Origin: [Actinomadura] parvosata subsp. kistnae
GTDB lineage: Bacteria > Actinomycetota > Actinomycetes > Streptosporangiales > Streptosporangiaceae
Assembly (NCBI RefSeq): GCF_900323885.1
Contig: NZ_OOHJ01000018.1
Span: 2,467,001 to 2,531,000 of the forward strand
Length of the DNA: 64,000 nt
Reading direction: 5' to 3'
The notes beneath the pieces are model-generated. The model ran no database searches. It had not been told where the DNA came from and saw only the letters and a program-made list of their open reading frames with translations. Shown in pieces: positions 1 through 7,931 of the stretch. Numbering within the stretch: position 1 is the stretch's first letter; each line of letters begins with the position of its first letter. Made by a program: the position numbers and the translations under genes.

Positions 1-1
1 G

Positions 2-2209
2 CCCGAGGAGGAGCCCGCGGGCGAGGAGGAGCAGCCCCAGCCGGCGCTGGAGCTGCCGCGCCCCGCCCAGCTCCCGGCCGCCGTCAGCGACTTCACCGGC
101 CGCAAGGAGGTCGCGGTCCGCCTGCGCACGCTCCTGTCGGCCCAGCCGGCGGCGGAGGGCGTGCCGATCGCGGCCATCTCCGGCATCGGCGGCGTCGGCA
201 AGACCACGCTGGCCGTGCACGTGGCGCACCTGGTGGACGACGTCTTCCCCGACGGCCAGCTCTACGCCGACCTGCGCGGCTACACCGACCACGCCATCGC
301 GCCCGAGTCGGCGCTGGGCGGCTTCCTGCGCGCGCTCGGCGTGCCTCCCGACGTCATCCCCGAGGCCCCCGCCGAGCGCTCCGCGCTCTACCGCTCCATC
401 CTGGCCGAACGCCGCATCCTGGTGCTGCTGGACAACGCCCGCGACGCCGCCCAGGTCAGCCCGCTGCTGCCGGGCACGCCCGGGTGCGCGGCCATCGTCA
501 CCAGCCGGGGCAAGCTGGCCGACCTGCCGTCGGCCAAGCTCGTGGACCTCGACGTGATGGAGCCGGACGAGGCGCTGTCGCTGTTCTCCTCGGTCGCCGG
601 GGCCGAGCGGGTCGCGGCCGAGCACGGCGCCGCCATGGACGTGGTGGCCGCGTGCGGCTTCCTGCCGCTGGCGGTGCGGATCGTGGCCTCCCGGCTGGCC
701 GCCCGCCCCTCCTGGACGGTCGCCTCGCTGGTGCCAAGGCTGGCCGACGAGCAGCGCCGCCTCGACGAGCTGCGGGTGGGCAACCTCGCGGTGGAGGCCA
801 CGTTCGCGCTCGGCTACGGGCAGCTCACCTCCACCCAGGCCCGCGCCTTCCGCCTGCTGTCGCTGCCGAACGGCCCCGACATCTCCGTCGGCGCCGCCTC
901 CGCCGTGCTGTCGATGAGCGGGTTCGAGGCCGAGGACGTGCTGGAGTCGCTGGTGGACGCGAGCCTGCTGGAGGCGCCGGCGCCCGGCCGCTACCGCTTC
1001 CACGACCTGCTCAAGCTGTTCGCCCGCAAGGAGCTCGACCGGGGCGAGCGGCCCCAGGCCCGCACGCTGGCGCTGCGCCGGCTGCTCGGCTTTTACCTGG
1101 CCTCGGCCCAGTCGGCGCACACGCTCGCCTACGAGGGCAGCATGATCCCGGCCAACCTGGTGGTCGTCGGCAGCGGCCTGACCTTCACCAGCGTGGACGA
1201 GGCGGTGGCCTGGCTGATCGCCGAGGGCGACTCGCTGTTCGCGGCCATCGACCAGGCCGCCGCGACCGCCCGTACCGCCGAGCAGCTCCTGCCCGCCGCC
1301 GACCTGCTGGTGGCGATGGAGCCGCTGCTGGAGGCGGGCACGCACACGCGCGAGTTCGACCACAGCACCCGGGCCGTGCTGGCCACCGCGCTGGCCAACG
1401 GCGACCAGGGCAGCGAGCTGCGGGCCCGCTACGTGCTGGGCCGCGTGCTGTTCGCCGACAACCGGCTCAAGGAGGCCGAGCAGCACTTCAGGGTCGTGCA
1501 CGAGCTGTCGCGGGCCCGCCGGGAGAAGATCGTCACCGGCGAGGTGCTGAACGCCCTGGCCGTCGTCGTCGGCCGCCAGCGCCGCCACACCGAGGCGCTG
1601 TCGCTGTTCGACGCGGCCATGCGCTGGTACCGCGAGAACGGCGTGCCCGCCGGCGAGGCGCTGGTGCTCAGCTACTCGGCCCGCGACCACCTGGGCCTGG
1701 GCCGCCCCGAGGACGCGATCGCGGCGGCGGAGAAGGGCCTGGCCATCTTCACCGAGATCGGCAGCGGCGCCGGCACCGCGCGTGCCCGCTACCATCTCGG
1801 CATCGTGCTGAGCCGGGTGGGCCGCCTCACCGAGGCCGTGCACCACCACGCCGAGTGCCTGGCCTTCTTCCGCGCCAGCAGGCAGCGCGTGTGGGAGCAG
1901 CGGGTGTGCTCCCGGCTGGCCGAGACGTTCATCGCCGCCGGGCGGTATCCCGACGCCGTCCGCCACGCCGAGCAGGCGCTCGTGGTCGCCCGCGAGATCG
2001 GCCACCCGTACGGGGAGGCGCTCTCGCTCACCGTGCTCGGCAAGGCGCTGCGCGGTCTCGGCAGCACGACGAGGAGCCTCGCCTGTCTACGGCAGGCGTT
2101 CGACATCTTCACCCGGCTCGGCGCTCCGGAGGCCGGCGACCTCAAGGTCCTGCTCGACAGCCTCGCCACTCCCGAACCCGCCGGCGACGGGCCCGTCGTC
2201 GAGTCCTGA
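2..2209 (+). CDS. SARP/AfsR-type regulator, C-terminal NB-ARC and TPR part (5' truncated)
   Basis: The reading frame is open from base 2, so the start lies before the window; 735 codons are visible. The segment 'QLPAAVSDFTGRKEV' just before the ATPase domain is typical of AfsR/SARP proteins. The NB-ARC ATPase has a Walker A motif GIGGVGKTT (visible residues 61-69) and a Walker B-like LVLLDN (about 140-145). From about residue 420 onward the sequence is rich in TPR-like helices. In this family an N-terminal OmpR-type DNA-binding domain and BTAD precede the ATPase; they would lie outside the window. Likely a cytoplasmic transcription factor that couples nucleotide binding to control of secondary metabolism or development; the target genes cannot be read here. 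The gene is convergent with the methyltransferase at 2468, with 258 bp between them in which I see nothing clear. Confidence 0.88.
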   Translation, partial: PEEEPAGEEEQPQPALELPRPAQLPAAVSDFTGRKEVAVRLRTLLSAQPAAEGVPIAAISGIGGVGKTTLAVHVAHLVDDVFPDGQLYADLRGYTDHAIAPESALGGFLRALGVPPDVIPEAPAERSALYRSILAERRILVLLDNARDAAQVSPLLPGTPGCAAIVTSRGKLADLPSAKLVDLDVMEPDEALSLFSSVAGAERVAAEHGAAMDVVAACGFLPLAVRIVASRLAARPSWTVASLVPRLADEQRRLDELRVGNLAVEATFALGYGQLTSTQARAFRLLSLPNGPDISVGAASAVLSMSGFEAEDVLESLVDASLLEAPAPGRYRFHDLLKLFARKELDRGERPQARTLALRRLLGFYLASAQSAHTLAYEGSMIPANLVVVGSGLTFTSVDEAVAWLIAEGDSLFAAIDQAAATARTAEQLLPAADLLVAMEPLLEAGTHTREFDHSTRAVLATALANGDQGSELRARYVLGRVLFADNRLKEAEQHFRVVHELSRARREKIVTGEVLNALAVVVGRQRRHTEALSLFDAAMRWYRENGVPAGEALVLSYSARDHLGLGRPEDAIAAAEKGLAIFTEIGSGAGTARARYHLGIVLSRVGRLTEAVHHHAECLAFFRASRQRVWEQRVCSRLAETFIAAGRYPDAVRHAEQALVVAREIGHPYGEALSLTVLGKALRGLGSTTRSLACLRQAFDIFTRLGAPEAGDLKVLLDSLATPEPAGDGPVVES

Positions 2210-2467
2210 GTACAGCTCGTCGTCCAGACGTGTCATCCACACATGGTTGATCAAGGCTGTCCCTAGGCGATCGAAGGTGTTCAGCCCGGCCGGCCATCCT
2301 GACCGTCGCGCGTCGCTAGGGGGCCCGGTTATCCGGATGCTCCGCGCGACGGCTAGCCGCCTCACTTTCGGACGACCGGCCGGACCTGACACGGCCCTCG
2401 AACCCCCCAGGTCCGTGTCCTGGGTCACACCCTCCACCACCGGGGTTGACGTCGAATCAACAGCCGA

Positions 2468-3871
2468 TTAAAGGAGGAAGTAACCCTCCGCGATCAAGGG
2501 CCTGACCGCGTCGGAGTCGGGGATCTCGCCGTCTCCGACCAGCTCGGCGATCACGTTGAGCAGCGGCCCGAGCGCCAGCTCGCCGTCGCACACGCCGGCC
2601 AGCGCCGCCTCGACCGTGCCGACCTCCCTGCTGCGCCGCAGCCCCTGCGTCTGCCGCAGCACGATGCGGATCGGGTCTTCGGCGCCCGGCAGCCCGATGC
2701 GCTCGTCGAGCAGCCCTTCGGCGGTACGCAGCAGCGCCGCGTCGAGGTTCTCTGCCCGGTGCGCGGTGGCGATGGCGTCGACCACCTCGTCCACGTAGTC
2801 GCCGACCGGCAGCGCCACCTGGTGGGCCAGGTGCTCGACGCGGACGACGGGGTCGAGCGTGCCGGAGTTGCGCATCGTGATCCAGCCGAACCCGATGCCC
2901 TCGACCCGCCGCTCCTCGAACCAGCCCAGCCAGCGGTCGTAGTGCTCGGTGTAGGCCGGGGTGCCCTGCTCGGCGGCGTCCTTGAGCCACAGCTCGACGT
3001 ACTCGGCCGGGTCCTGGACGTCGCGCTGCGCCACCCACGCGTCGCAGCCGGTCTCCCGCAGCCAGCCGCCGACGCGGTCGTGCCAGTCCTCGCCTTCGAC
3101 GTGCAGCCAGTTGGCCAGGAAGTGCGCCTGGCCGCCGGGGTTGAGGTGGAGGGGCGTGCGGCGGACGAGGTCGCGGCAGAAGTCGTCGCCCTCGAAGCCC
3201 GACTCGCGGTAGGTCAGCCGGCCGTCGCGGGCCGGCGCGATGACGAACGGCGGGTTGCTCACGACCAGGTCGAACAGCTCCCCCTCGACCGGCTCGAACA
3301 TGGAGCCCGCCCGCGCGTCCACGTCGCCGACGCCGGACAGCTCCCAGCTCAGCCGGGCCAGCTCCAGGGCGCGCGGGTTCACGTCGGTGGCGACGATCCG
3401 CTCGGCCCGCCCCGCGAGGTGCAGCACCTGCACGCCGCAGCCGGTGCCGAGGTCGAGCGCCCGCCCGACCGGGCGGCGGGTGACGAGCTGAGCCAGGTTG
3501 GCCGAGGCGCCCCCGGCCCCCACCACGTGATCGGGCCGCAGCGCGGGGTCACCGGGGCGCACCTTCCTGTCGGAGACGAGGTAGCCGCCGGTCTGCCACG
3601 GCTGCAGGTGCACGGTCGCGACCACCTGGTCGCCGTCAGGCCGCACCAGCCCCGAGCCGAGCACCTCGGGCGCCAGCGCCTTGGCCGGCACCGGAACGCC
3701 CAGCCACCACAGCCTGATCAGCGTGCCCAGCGGGTCTCCGTCGGCGGTGGCGCGCAGGGCCGGGATCAGCTCCTCGCGGGCCAGGGCCGAGGCCGCCATG
3801 CTGCCCAGGCGTTCGCGTACGCCGTCGATCGTGTATCCGGTTTCGAGGAGATGATGGCGCAGTCGTTCCAC
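2468..3871 (-). CDS. Class I SAM-dependent methyltransferase (HemK/RsmC-like, NPPF motif)
   Basis: 467 residues. An N-terminal alpha-helical region (about 1-90, as in actinobacterial proteins with a DUF7059-type domain) precedes a Rossmann-fold methyltransferase. Motif I is LDLGTGCG (139-146) and the substrate-amide motif is NPPF (206-209), which in this superfamily marks methylation of a planar nitrogen in glutamine, adenine or guanine. The protein is longer than HemK/PrmC because of the N-terminal domain and about 200 further C-terminal residues. The true substrate (release factor, rRNA or small molecule) cannot be told from sequence. Translation starts at a GTG preceded by a GAAAGGA ribosome-binding site. 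It is divergent from the zinc-ribbon gene at 4026. Confidence 0.8.
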   Translation of the reverse strand: MERLRHHLLETGYTIDGVRERLGSMAASALAREELIPALRATADGDPLGTLIRLWWLGVPVPAKALAPEVLGSGLVRPDGDQVVATVHLQPWQTGGYLVSDRKVRPGDPALRPDHVVGAGGASANLAQLVTRRPVGRALDLGTGCGVQVLHLAGRAERIVATDVNPRALELARLSWELSGVGDVDARAGSMFEPVEGELFDLVVSNPPFVIAPARDGRLTYRESGFEGDDFCRDLVRRTPLHLNPGGQAHFLANWLHVEGEDWHDRVGGWLRETGCDAWVAQRDVQDPAEYVELWLKDAAEQGTPAYTEHYDRWLGWFEERRVEGIGFGWITMRNSGTLDPVVRVEHLAHQVALPVGDYVDEVVDAIATAHRAENLDAALLRTAEGLLDERIGLPGAEDPIRIVLRQTQGLRRSREVGTVEAALAGVCDGELALGPLLNVIAELVGDGEIPDSDAVRPLIAEGYFLL

Positions 3872-4025
3872 AAGTGCATCCTTTCACCGCCGGCTCACGA
3901 GCATGATCTGATACCGACAGTGCTCATACTGTTACTTAAGCACCCAAGCATTCTGCAAGCGGCGGACAAGTGACGCGCGGTATCTCTATGCGTACCGACA
4001 CGCACGTCCCCGAGGAGCGGACACC

Positions 4026-4328
4026 ATGCTGATCCCTTGCCTGGCCTGTGAGTCCCGCTTCAAGCCCGACGAGTACTTCAGCGCCTGCTCCGACTACAAC
4101 CGGGGCCTCGACCTGGTCTCGTGGACGTGCCCGCGCTGCGGCAACCGCGACGACCTGCGGGTGCTGCCGGGTGAGCTGGGGTTCGGCTATCCGCATCGGG
4201 GCCGGTTCGACGTGCACGACAGGGTGCGGGTGCCCGGTCTGCGCCGGCAGCGGGGCGACCTGCGGCTGGACATCTCGCTCGACCGCGCGAGCTGGCGGGT
4301 TCCGACGCGGGTGCGCCAGGTCGCTTGA
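4026..4328 (+). CDS. Small zinc-ribbon-like protein, function unknown
   Basis: 100 residues starting at ATG with a GAGGAG ribosome-binding site 9 bp upstream. Two metal-binding pairs are visible: CLAC near residue 5 and CPRC near residue 35, which together could form a zinc ribbon. The C-terminal half is rich in Arg and Asp with no recognisable domain. Small zinc-ribbon proteins often bind nucleic acid or partner proteins, but nothing here fixes the role. The stop codon TGA (4326-4328) is the first base triplet of a 16-bp unit that is repeated 17 bp downstream across the stop of the convergent dehydrogenase gene. Confidence 0.65.
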   Translation: MLIPCLACESRFKPDEYFSACSDYNRGLDLVSWTCPRCGNRDDLRVLPGELGFGYPHRGRFDVHDRVRVPGLRRQRGDLRLDISLDRASWRVPTRVRQVA

Positions 4329-4358
4329 TCTTCAGGCGGGCCTGACCTTCAGGCGGGC
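4326..4358. repeat. Two-copy tandem repeat joining the stop codons of two convergent genes
   Basis: Copies TGATCTTCAGGCGGGC (4326-4341) and TGACCTTCAGGCGGGC (4343-4358) differ at one base and have a period of 17. Copy 1 begins with the TGA stop of the + strand zinc-ribbon gene; copy 2 contains the TCA that is the minus-strand stop (4349-4351) of the dehydrogenase gene. The whole spacer between the two genes is therefore made of the repeat. Confidence 0.8.
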
Positions 4359-5317
4359 ACGTACGCGTGCGTCGGCCGCTCGCCGCGCAGGAGCCGCGCG
4401 ATGTCCTCGACCAGCGTCTCGGCCAGCTCTTCGTGGCTCTCTCCGGTGGCCTCGCCCAGGCGGGGCGTGAGCACCACGTTCGGCAGCCGGGTCAGGGGGT
4501 GGGCCCGGTCGAGCCATTCGCCCTCGAAGTGGTCGAGCCCCGCGCCGCCCACCTGGCCCTCGCGCAGGGCATCGACCAGGGCCCGCAGGTCGTGCAGGGC
4601 GCCGCGCGAGGTGTTGAGGTAGATCGACCCTGGCCGCATCGCGCCGAACTCGGCGTAGCCGAACAGGCCGCGCGTCTCCTCGGTGAGCGGCACGTGCAGG
4701 GAGACCACGTCGGCCTCGGCGAGCAGCGCGGGCAGCGTGTGGGTGGCCTCGGCCACGAACGGGTCGCAGACGATCACCCGCATGCCCAGGCCCTCGCAGC
4801 GCCAGCGCAACGCCCTGCCGACGCGGCCGAGGCCGACGATGCCGACCGTGCGCCCGGTGAGCCGGCGGCCGCGGTGGCGCTGCGCCGGTGGCACCCGGTT
4901 GTGGTGGACGGGGCCGTGGTAGACGCGCCCCCTGCGGATCTCGCGGTCGGCGCTGACGATGTTCCTGCTCACCGCGAACAGCAGGGCGAGCGTCAGCTCG
5001 GCGACCGCCTCCGAGTCGCGTTCGGGAGCGTGCAGGACGGTGACGCCGCGCTCGGCGGCCAGCGCCAGGTCCACGCTCGCGGGCGGGCCCATGCTGGCCA
5101 CGACGTCCAGGTGCAGGCCGAGCACCGACGTGCGCACCTGGTCGCCGTCGGTGATGAGCACGGTCGCGCCGGTCTCGATGACCAGGTCGGCCAGTTGCTC
5201 GTCGGTGAAGCCGAGGCTCGGTCGTGCGGGAACCTCGGTCAGCTCGGCGATCTCGCCCAGGCGGGCGAGCGCGCTCTCCGGCAAGGCGGGCAGCACCAGC
5301 GCCCGAGGTCGTCTCAC
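4349..5317 (-). CDS. D-isomer 2-hydroxyacid dehydrogenase family protein, catalytic His replaced by Arg
   Basis: 322 residues, the usual length of this NAD(P)-dependent family, which includes phosphoglycerate, glyoxylate and hydroxypyruvate reductases. The nucleotide-binding glycine motif GLGRVG is at 162-167. Of the catalytic triad, Arg238 (in TSRG) and Glu267 (in HFEGE) are present. The position that is His in the family motif TPHxG reads TPRLG, so residue 286 is Arg (codon CGC; His would be CAC). The general acid/base is thus missing, and the protein may be inactive, altered in reaction, or serve by binding only. The GTG start at 5317 is the first in frame. Neighbours do not define a pathway. 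Its 3' end is duplicated in the adjoining repeat. Confidence 0.85.
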   Translation of the reverse strand: MRRPRALVLPALPESALARLGEIAELTEVPARPSLGFTDEQLADLVIETGATVLITDGDQVRTSVLGLHLDVVASMGPPASVDLALAAERGVTVLHAPERDSEAVAELTLALLFAVSRNIVSADREIRRGRVYHGPVHHNRVPPAQRHRGRRLTGRTVGIVGLGRVGRALRWRCEGLGMRVIVCDPFVAEATHTLPALLAEADVVSLHVPLTEETRGLFGYAEFGAMRPGSIYLNTSRGALHDLRALVDALREGQVGGAGLDHFEGEWLDRAHPLTRLPNVVLTPRLGEATGESHEELAETLVEDIARLLRGERPTHAYVPA

Positions 5318-5371
5318 ATTTGGACAATAACACCACAGACGGTGCTCAGATCATCGCTCCCCGCGAAGGGC

Positions 5372-5968
5372 TCACTCCGCCCGCTGGCGCAGGCTCTGCC
5401 AGGCCGCCTCGCCCAGCCCCTTGATCTCCTCCTCGGTCGGCGTGTGCGCCCCCGCGAACCACAGCCGGCACATTTCCTGGGCCGGGCCCAGCCACAACAC
5501 GTAACACATGGTCGCGTGGACGGGCTGGAGCTGTCCGTTCTTCATGTGCGGCCGCCACCAGTCGGAGACCTGGCGGAAGAACGCGCGCCGCGCCTCGGCC
5601 ACCTCGGCGCCGCCCGGCTCGTTCTTGCGCGGCGGGCGCTCGCTGATCAGCAGCCTGGCCCGCTCGGGGTGCTCGCCCGCCCACCGCATGTGGAAGGCCA
5701 CGATGGCCTCGATGCCGGCGCGGGCGTCCTCGTGGCGGACCAGCTCGGCCAGGAAGGCCGCCTGGTAGGCGTCGAGGATCTCGCCGTACAGCACGCCGAA
5801 GACGTGCTCCTTGCTGGCGAAGTGGTGGTAGAAGCTGCCGACGCTGACGCCGCTTTCCTCACGCAGGCTGGCCAGGGTGGTGGCGGAGACGCCGTCCTGG
5901 CTGAAACGGCGGAGGGCGCCCTCGATGATGCGGGTACGGCCGTCGCGTCCGTTCTTGACACTCTTCAC
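5372..5968 (-). CDS. TetR/AcrR family transcriptional regulator
   Basis: 198 residues. The N-terminal helix-turn-helix (about residues 12-58) has the family pattern: RIIEGALRRFSQDGVSATTL, then SGVSVGSFYHHFASKEHV. The C-terminal ligand-binding region (60-198) is all-helical and not assignable to a ligand. The GTG start lies 4 bp after the stop of the upstream GNAT gene, so the two form an operon with the GNAT gene first. An inverted repeat TTGACA-N10-TGTCAA spans the junction and may be an operator. The most likely role is local repression. Confidence 0.88.
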   Translation of the reverse strand: MKSVKNGRDGRTRIIEGALRRFSQDGVSATTLASLREESGVSVGSFYHHFASKEHVFGVLYGEILDAYQAAFLAELVRHEDARAGIEAIVAFHMRWAGEHPERARLLISERPPRKNEPGGAEVAEARRAFFRQVSDWWRPHMKNGQLQPVHATMCYVLWLGPAQEMCRLWFAGAHTPTEEEIKGLGEAAWQSLRQRAE

Positions 5969-5976
5969 ACTGTCAA
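5955..5976. promoter_or_regulatory. Inverted repeat over the TetR gene start (possible operator)
   Basis: TTGACACT at 5955-5962 faces ACTGTCAA at 5969-5976; seven of eight arm positions pair around a 6-bp centre. It covers the GNAT stop and the TetR GTG start. TetR proteins bind such palindromes of about 15-25 bp, so autoregulation is plausible, but its place inside the operon makes this only tentative. Confidence 0.35.
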
Positions 5977-6479
5977 TGGTGTGGTACCAGAACCTTGTTC
6001 CGCAAATAGGCCAGCCTGTCGATCATAGCGGTCACCTCGACCGTACCGGAAGAGACCTTCATCGTGGCGTCCGGCCAGAGCCGCCGGACGAGCCTGAGCA
6101 CGCGCCGGTTCTCCCCCATGACGTCCATGCCGACGGTCGTGGCGCCGCGGACGGAGGCGCGCAGCAGCAGCACGTCCACCAGCTCAGGGCCCAAGCCGCG
6201 CCCCTGCCACTCGTCGGCGACGACCACGGCGATCTCCACGTCGGCGCAGCCGCCCCTGAAGCTCATGGCGTGCGCGACGATCTCGCCGGTCTCGGTGGTG
6301 GCGACGAGCGCGTCGCGCCGCTCGTCCACCGACAGCAGCGCCTTGACCAGGGCGGCGGCGGGGGTGGAGACGCCGGTGAAGAACCGGAGCGTCTGCGTGT
6401 GCAGCGACAGGCCGGCGAGGAAGCGTCTGATCCGCTCCTCGTCGTCCTGGCGGGCCGGGCGGATCTGGGTTCCCTGCAT
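5973..6479 (-). CDS. GNAT family N-acetyltransferase
   Basis: About 168 residues from the ATG at 6479. The acetyl-CoA pyrophosphate-binding motif appears as VVVADEWQGRGLGPELV (the Q/RxxGxG/A signature as QGRGLG). An upstream TTG at 6515 is in frame, but it forms the TTGACA of a possible -35 element, so I prefer the ATG. The N-terminal part (RPARQDDEERIRRFLAGLS) resembles acetyltransferase domains attached to acyl-CoA synthetase-like proteins. Substrate unknown: a small molecule or a protein lysine. It is the first gene of an operon with the TetR regulator and is divergent from the HxlR gene. Confidence 0.85.
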   Translation of the reverse strand: MQGTQIRPARQDDEERIRRFLAGLSLHTQTLRFFTGVSTPAAALVKALLSVDERRDALVATTETGEIVAHAMSFRGGCADVEIAVVVADEWQGRGLGPELVDVLLLRASVRGATTVGMDVMGENRRVLRLVRRLWPDATMKVSSGTVEVTAMIDRLAYLRNKVLVPHH

Positions 6480-6526
6480 AGACCCAGCCTGCTCTCCGAC
6501 GGCTGAGTCTGTCAACTGAACTCAGG

Positions 6527-6538
6527 TATAATGCAAAA
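6527..6538 (+). promoter_or_regulatory. Leaderless-type promoter of the HxlR gene
   Basis: A perfect TATAAT -10 hexamer (6527-6532) is followed by 6 bp and then the ATG at 6539. Transcription would begin at or next to the A of the start codon, giving an mRNA with no 5' leader. No ribosome-binding site is present, which fits. Confidence 0.65.
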
Positions 6539-7006
6539 ATGAACGTTCCCTTCCGGGTGAACAACTGCTCGATCGAGCGCACCCTGGACATCGTCGGGGA
6601 GAAGTGGACCTTCCTGGTGCTGCGCGAGGCGTTCAGCGGCGTGCGGAGATTCGCCGACATGCAGGCGATCACCGGCGCTCCCCGCCAGGTGCTCAGCGCG
6701 CGCCTGGCCCGGCTGGTCGACGAGGGCCTGCTGCGCAAGGAGCCCTACCGCGAGCCGGGGCAGCGGCAGCGCGACGAGTACCGGCTCACCGAGAAGGGCC
6801 GCGACCTCTATCCCCTGCTGGTCGCGCTCATGCACTGGGGCGACAAGCACCTCTCGGGTGACGAGGGGCCGCCGGTCCTCCTCACCCACCGTGACTGCGG
6901 CGCCCCCATCGAGCTGCACTTCCGCTGCGCCGACGGCCACGAGGTGGGCGGGCCGCGCGAGGTCACCCCGGTTCCGGGCGAAGGCGCCGACCTCCGGAGC
7001 GCCTGA
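6539..7006 (+). CDS. HxlR-family winged-helix transcriptional regulator
   Basis: 155 residues. The HxlR signature is clear: CSIERTLDIVGEKWTFLVLREAF at 9-31, then the recognition helix region with RQVLSARLARLVDEGLLRK and EYRLTEKGRDLYPLL. The C-terminal tail (about 110-155) has a CGAPIELHFRC segment, a pair of cysteines also seen in other actinobacterial HxlR proteins, where it could bind metal or sense redox state. It is divergent from the GNAT-TetR operon and its promoter lies in the shared 59-bp spacer. Its stop codon is embedded in a repeat array. Confidence 0.9.
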   Translation: MNVPFRVNNCSIERTLDIVGEKWTFLVLREAFSGVRRFADMQAITGAPRQVLSARLARLVDEGLLRKEPYREPGQRQRDEYRLTEKGRDLYPLLVALMHWGDKHLSGDEGPPVLLTHRDCGAPIELHFRCADGHEVGGPREVTPVPGEGADLRSA

Positions 7007-7095
7007 GCCTCCCGAGCGGCTGAGCTTTCCTGAGCGCCTGAGCGCCTGAGCTTTCCTGAGCGCCTGAGCCTTCCACCTGGAGCGCGCCTGAGTTC
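6998..7095. repeat. Degenerate tandem repeat spanning the HxlR stop codon
   Basis: The last codons and stop of the HxlR gene, GGAGCGCCTGAGCC, recur as variants up to about 7095. An 18-bp unit TGAGCTTTCCTGAGCGCC occurs twice exactly (7021-7038 and 7047-7064), separated by an 8-bp partial copy TGAGCGCC. TGA triplets fall at 7004, 7021, 7031, 7039, 7047, 7057, 7065 and 7089 and cover all three frames. It ends just before the SURF1 promoter. Confidence 0.8.
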
Positions 7096-7129
7096 AGGAC
7101 CACCGCCCCCGGTGCCTAACCTGGAAGGC

Positions 7130-7930
7130 GTGTACCGGTTCCTGCTGACGCCCAGATGGCTCGCGCTCCACGTGGTGGTGCTCCTGGTCATCCCCGCCTT
7201 CGTCCTCCTCGGGCGCTGGCAGTTCGGCCGGTTCGAGGAGCGCTCGGCCAACAGCGAGCGCGTCACCGCCAACATCGAGGCCGCGCCCGTGCCCCTGGAG
7301 CGGCTGGCCGGCCCTGGGCAGCAGGTCAAGGAGGACGACCGGTTCCGGCGGGTCACCGTCGCCGGCACGTACGACACGAGCCACCAGCTCGTCGTCCGCC
7401 GCCGCCCCCAGGATGGCCACAACGGCTACTACGTCCTGACCCCGCTGGTGACCGGCGCCGGCACCGCCGTGATCGTCAACCGGGGCTGGGTGCCGGCCGG
7501 CGCCACCGCCGACGCCGCGCCCGAGGTGCCCGCGCCGCCCGCCGGGCAGGTAACTGTAACGGGGCGGCTACGCCCCAGCGAGACCGAGGAGAACAGCGGG
7601 ATCACCGACCGGCCCGGCCTGCCGCCCGGCCAGGTGCTGCTGATCGACGCCGGCAAGATCGGCCAGGGGCTGCCCTACCGCCTCGTCGGCGGCTACGTCG
7701 AGCTGACCGAGCAGCAGCCCAAGCCCGCTGCGGCGCCCGCGCCGGTGCCCGAGCCCGACGTCGGCGCCGGGGGCGGCCTCAACCTCGCGTACGGCGTCCA
7801 GTGGTGGCTGTTCATCGGCATCGCGATCGCCGGCTGGGTGCTGCTGATCAGGCGCGAGCTGGCCGAGCGCAGGGCGCAGGAGGCCAAGGAGGCGGCCGGG
7901 GTCACGGAGGCGGCGACACCCGCCAATTAA
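7130..7930 (+). CDS. SURF1-family cytochrome oxidase biogenesis protein
   Basis: About 266 residues with the SURF1 layout: an N-terminal transmembrane helix (LHVVVLLVIPAFVLLGRWQF, about residues 13-32), a large extracytoplasmic domain with GYYVLTPLV and VIVNRGWVP motifs typical of the family, and a C-terminal transmembrane helix (WWLFIGIAIAGWVLLIRRELAERR). SURF1 aids heme insertion or assembly of aa3-type cytochrome c oxidase. I choose the GTG at 7130 because a TAACCT -10 hexamer (7117-7122) lies 7 bp before it; an in-frame GTG at 7112 is possible but would overlap the promoter. The phosphatase gene follows 1 bp after its stop. Confidence 0.85.
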   Translation: MYRFLLTPRWLALHVVVLLVIPAFVLLGRWQFGRFEERSANSERVTANIEAAPVPLERLAGPGQQVKEDDRFRRVTVAGTYDTSHQLVVRRRPQDGHNGYYVLTPLVTGAGTAVIVNRGWVPAGATADAAPEVPAPPAGQVTVTGRLRPSETEENSGITDRPGLPPGQVLLIDAGKIGQGLPYRLVGGYVELTEQQPKPAAAPAPVPEPDVGAGGGLNLAYGVQWWLFIGIAIAGWVLLIRRELAERRAQEAKEAAGVTEAATPAN

Positions 7931-7931
7931 T

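Noticed and set aside
3917..3932. ACAGT-N6-ACTGT inverted repeat between the methyltransferase and zinc-ribbon genes
   Set aside because: Five-base arms are too short to separate from chance without a known regulator nearby.
2759..3973. Long + strand frame (404 codons) opposite the methyltransferase gene
   Set aside because: Shadow of the real minus-strand gene: composition is His/Arg/Val/Gly-rich with no domain, while the minus frame has clear methyltransferase motifs.
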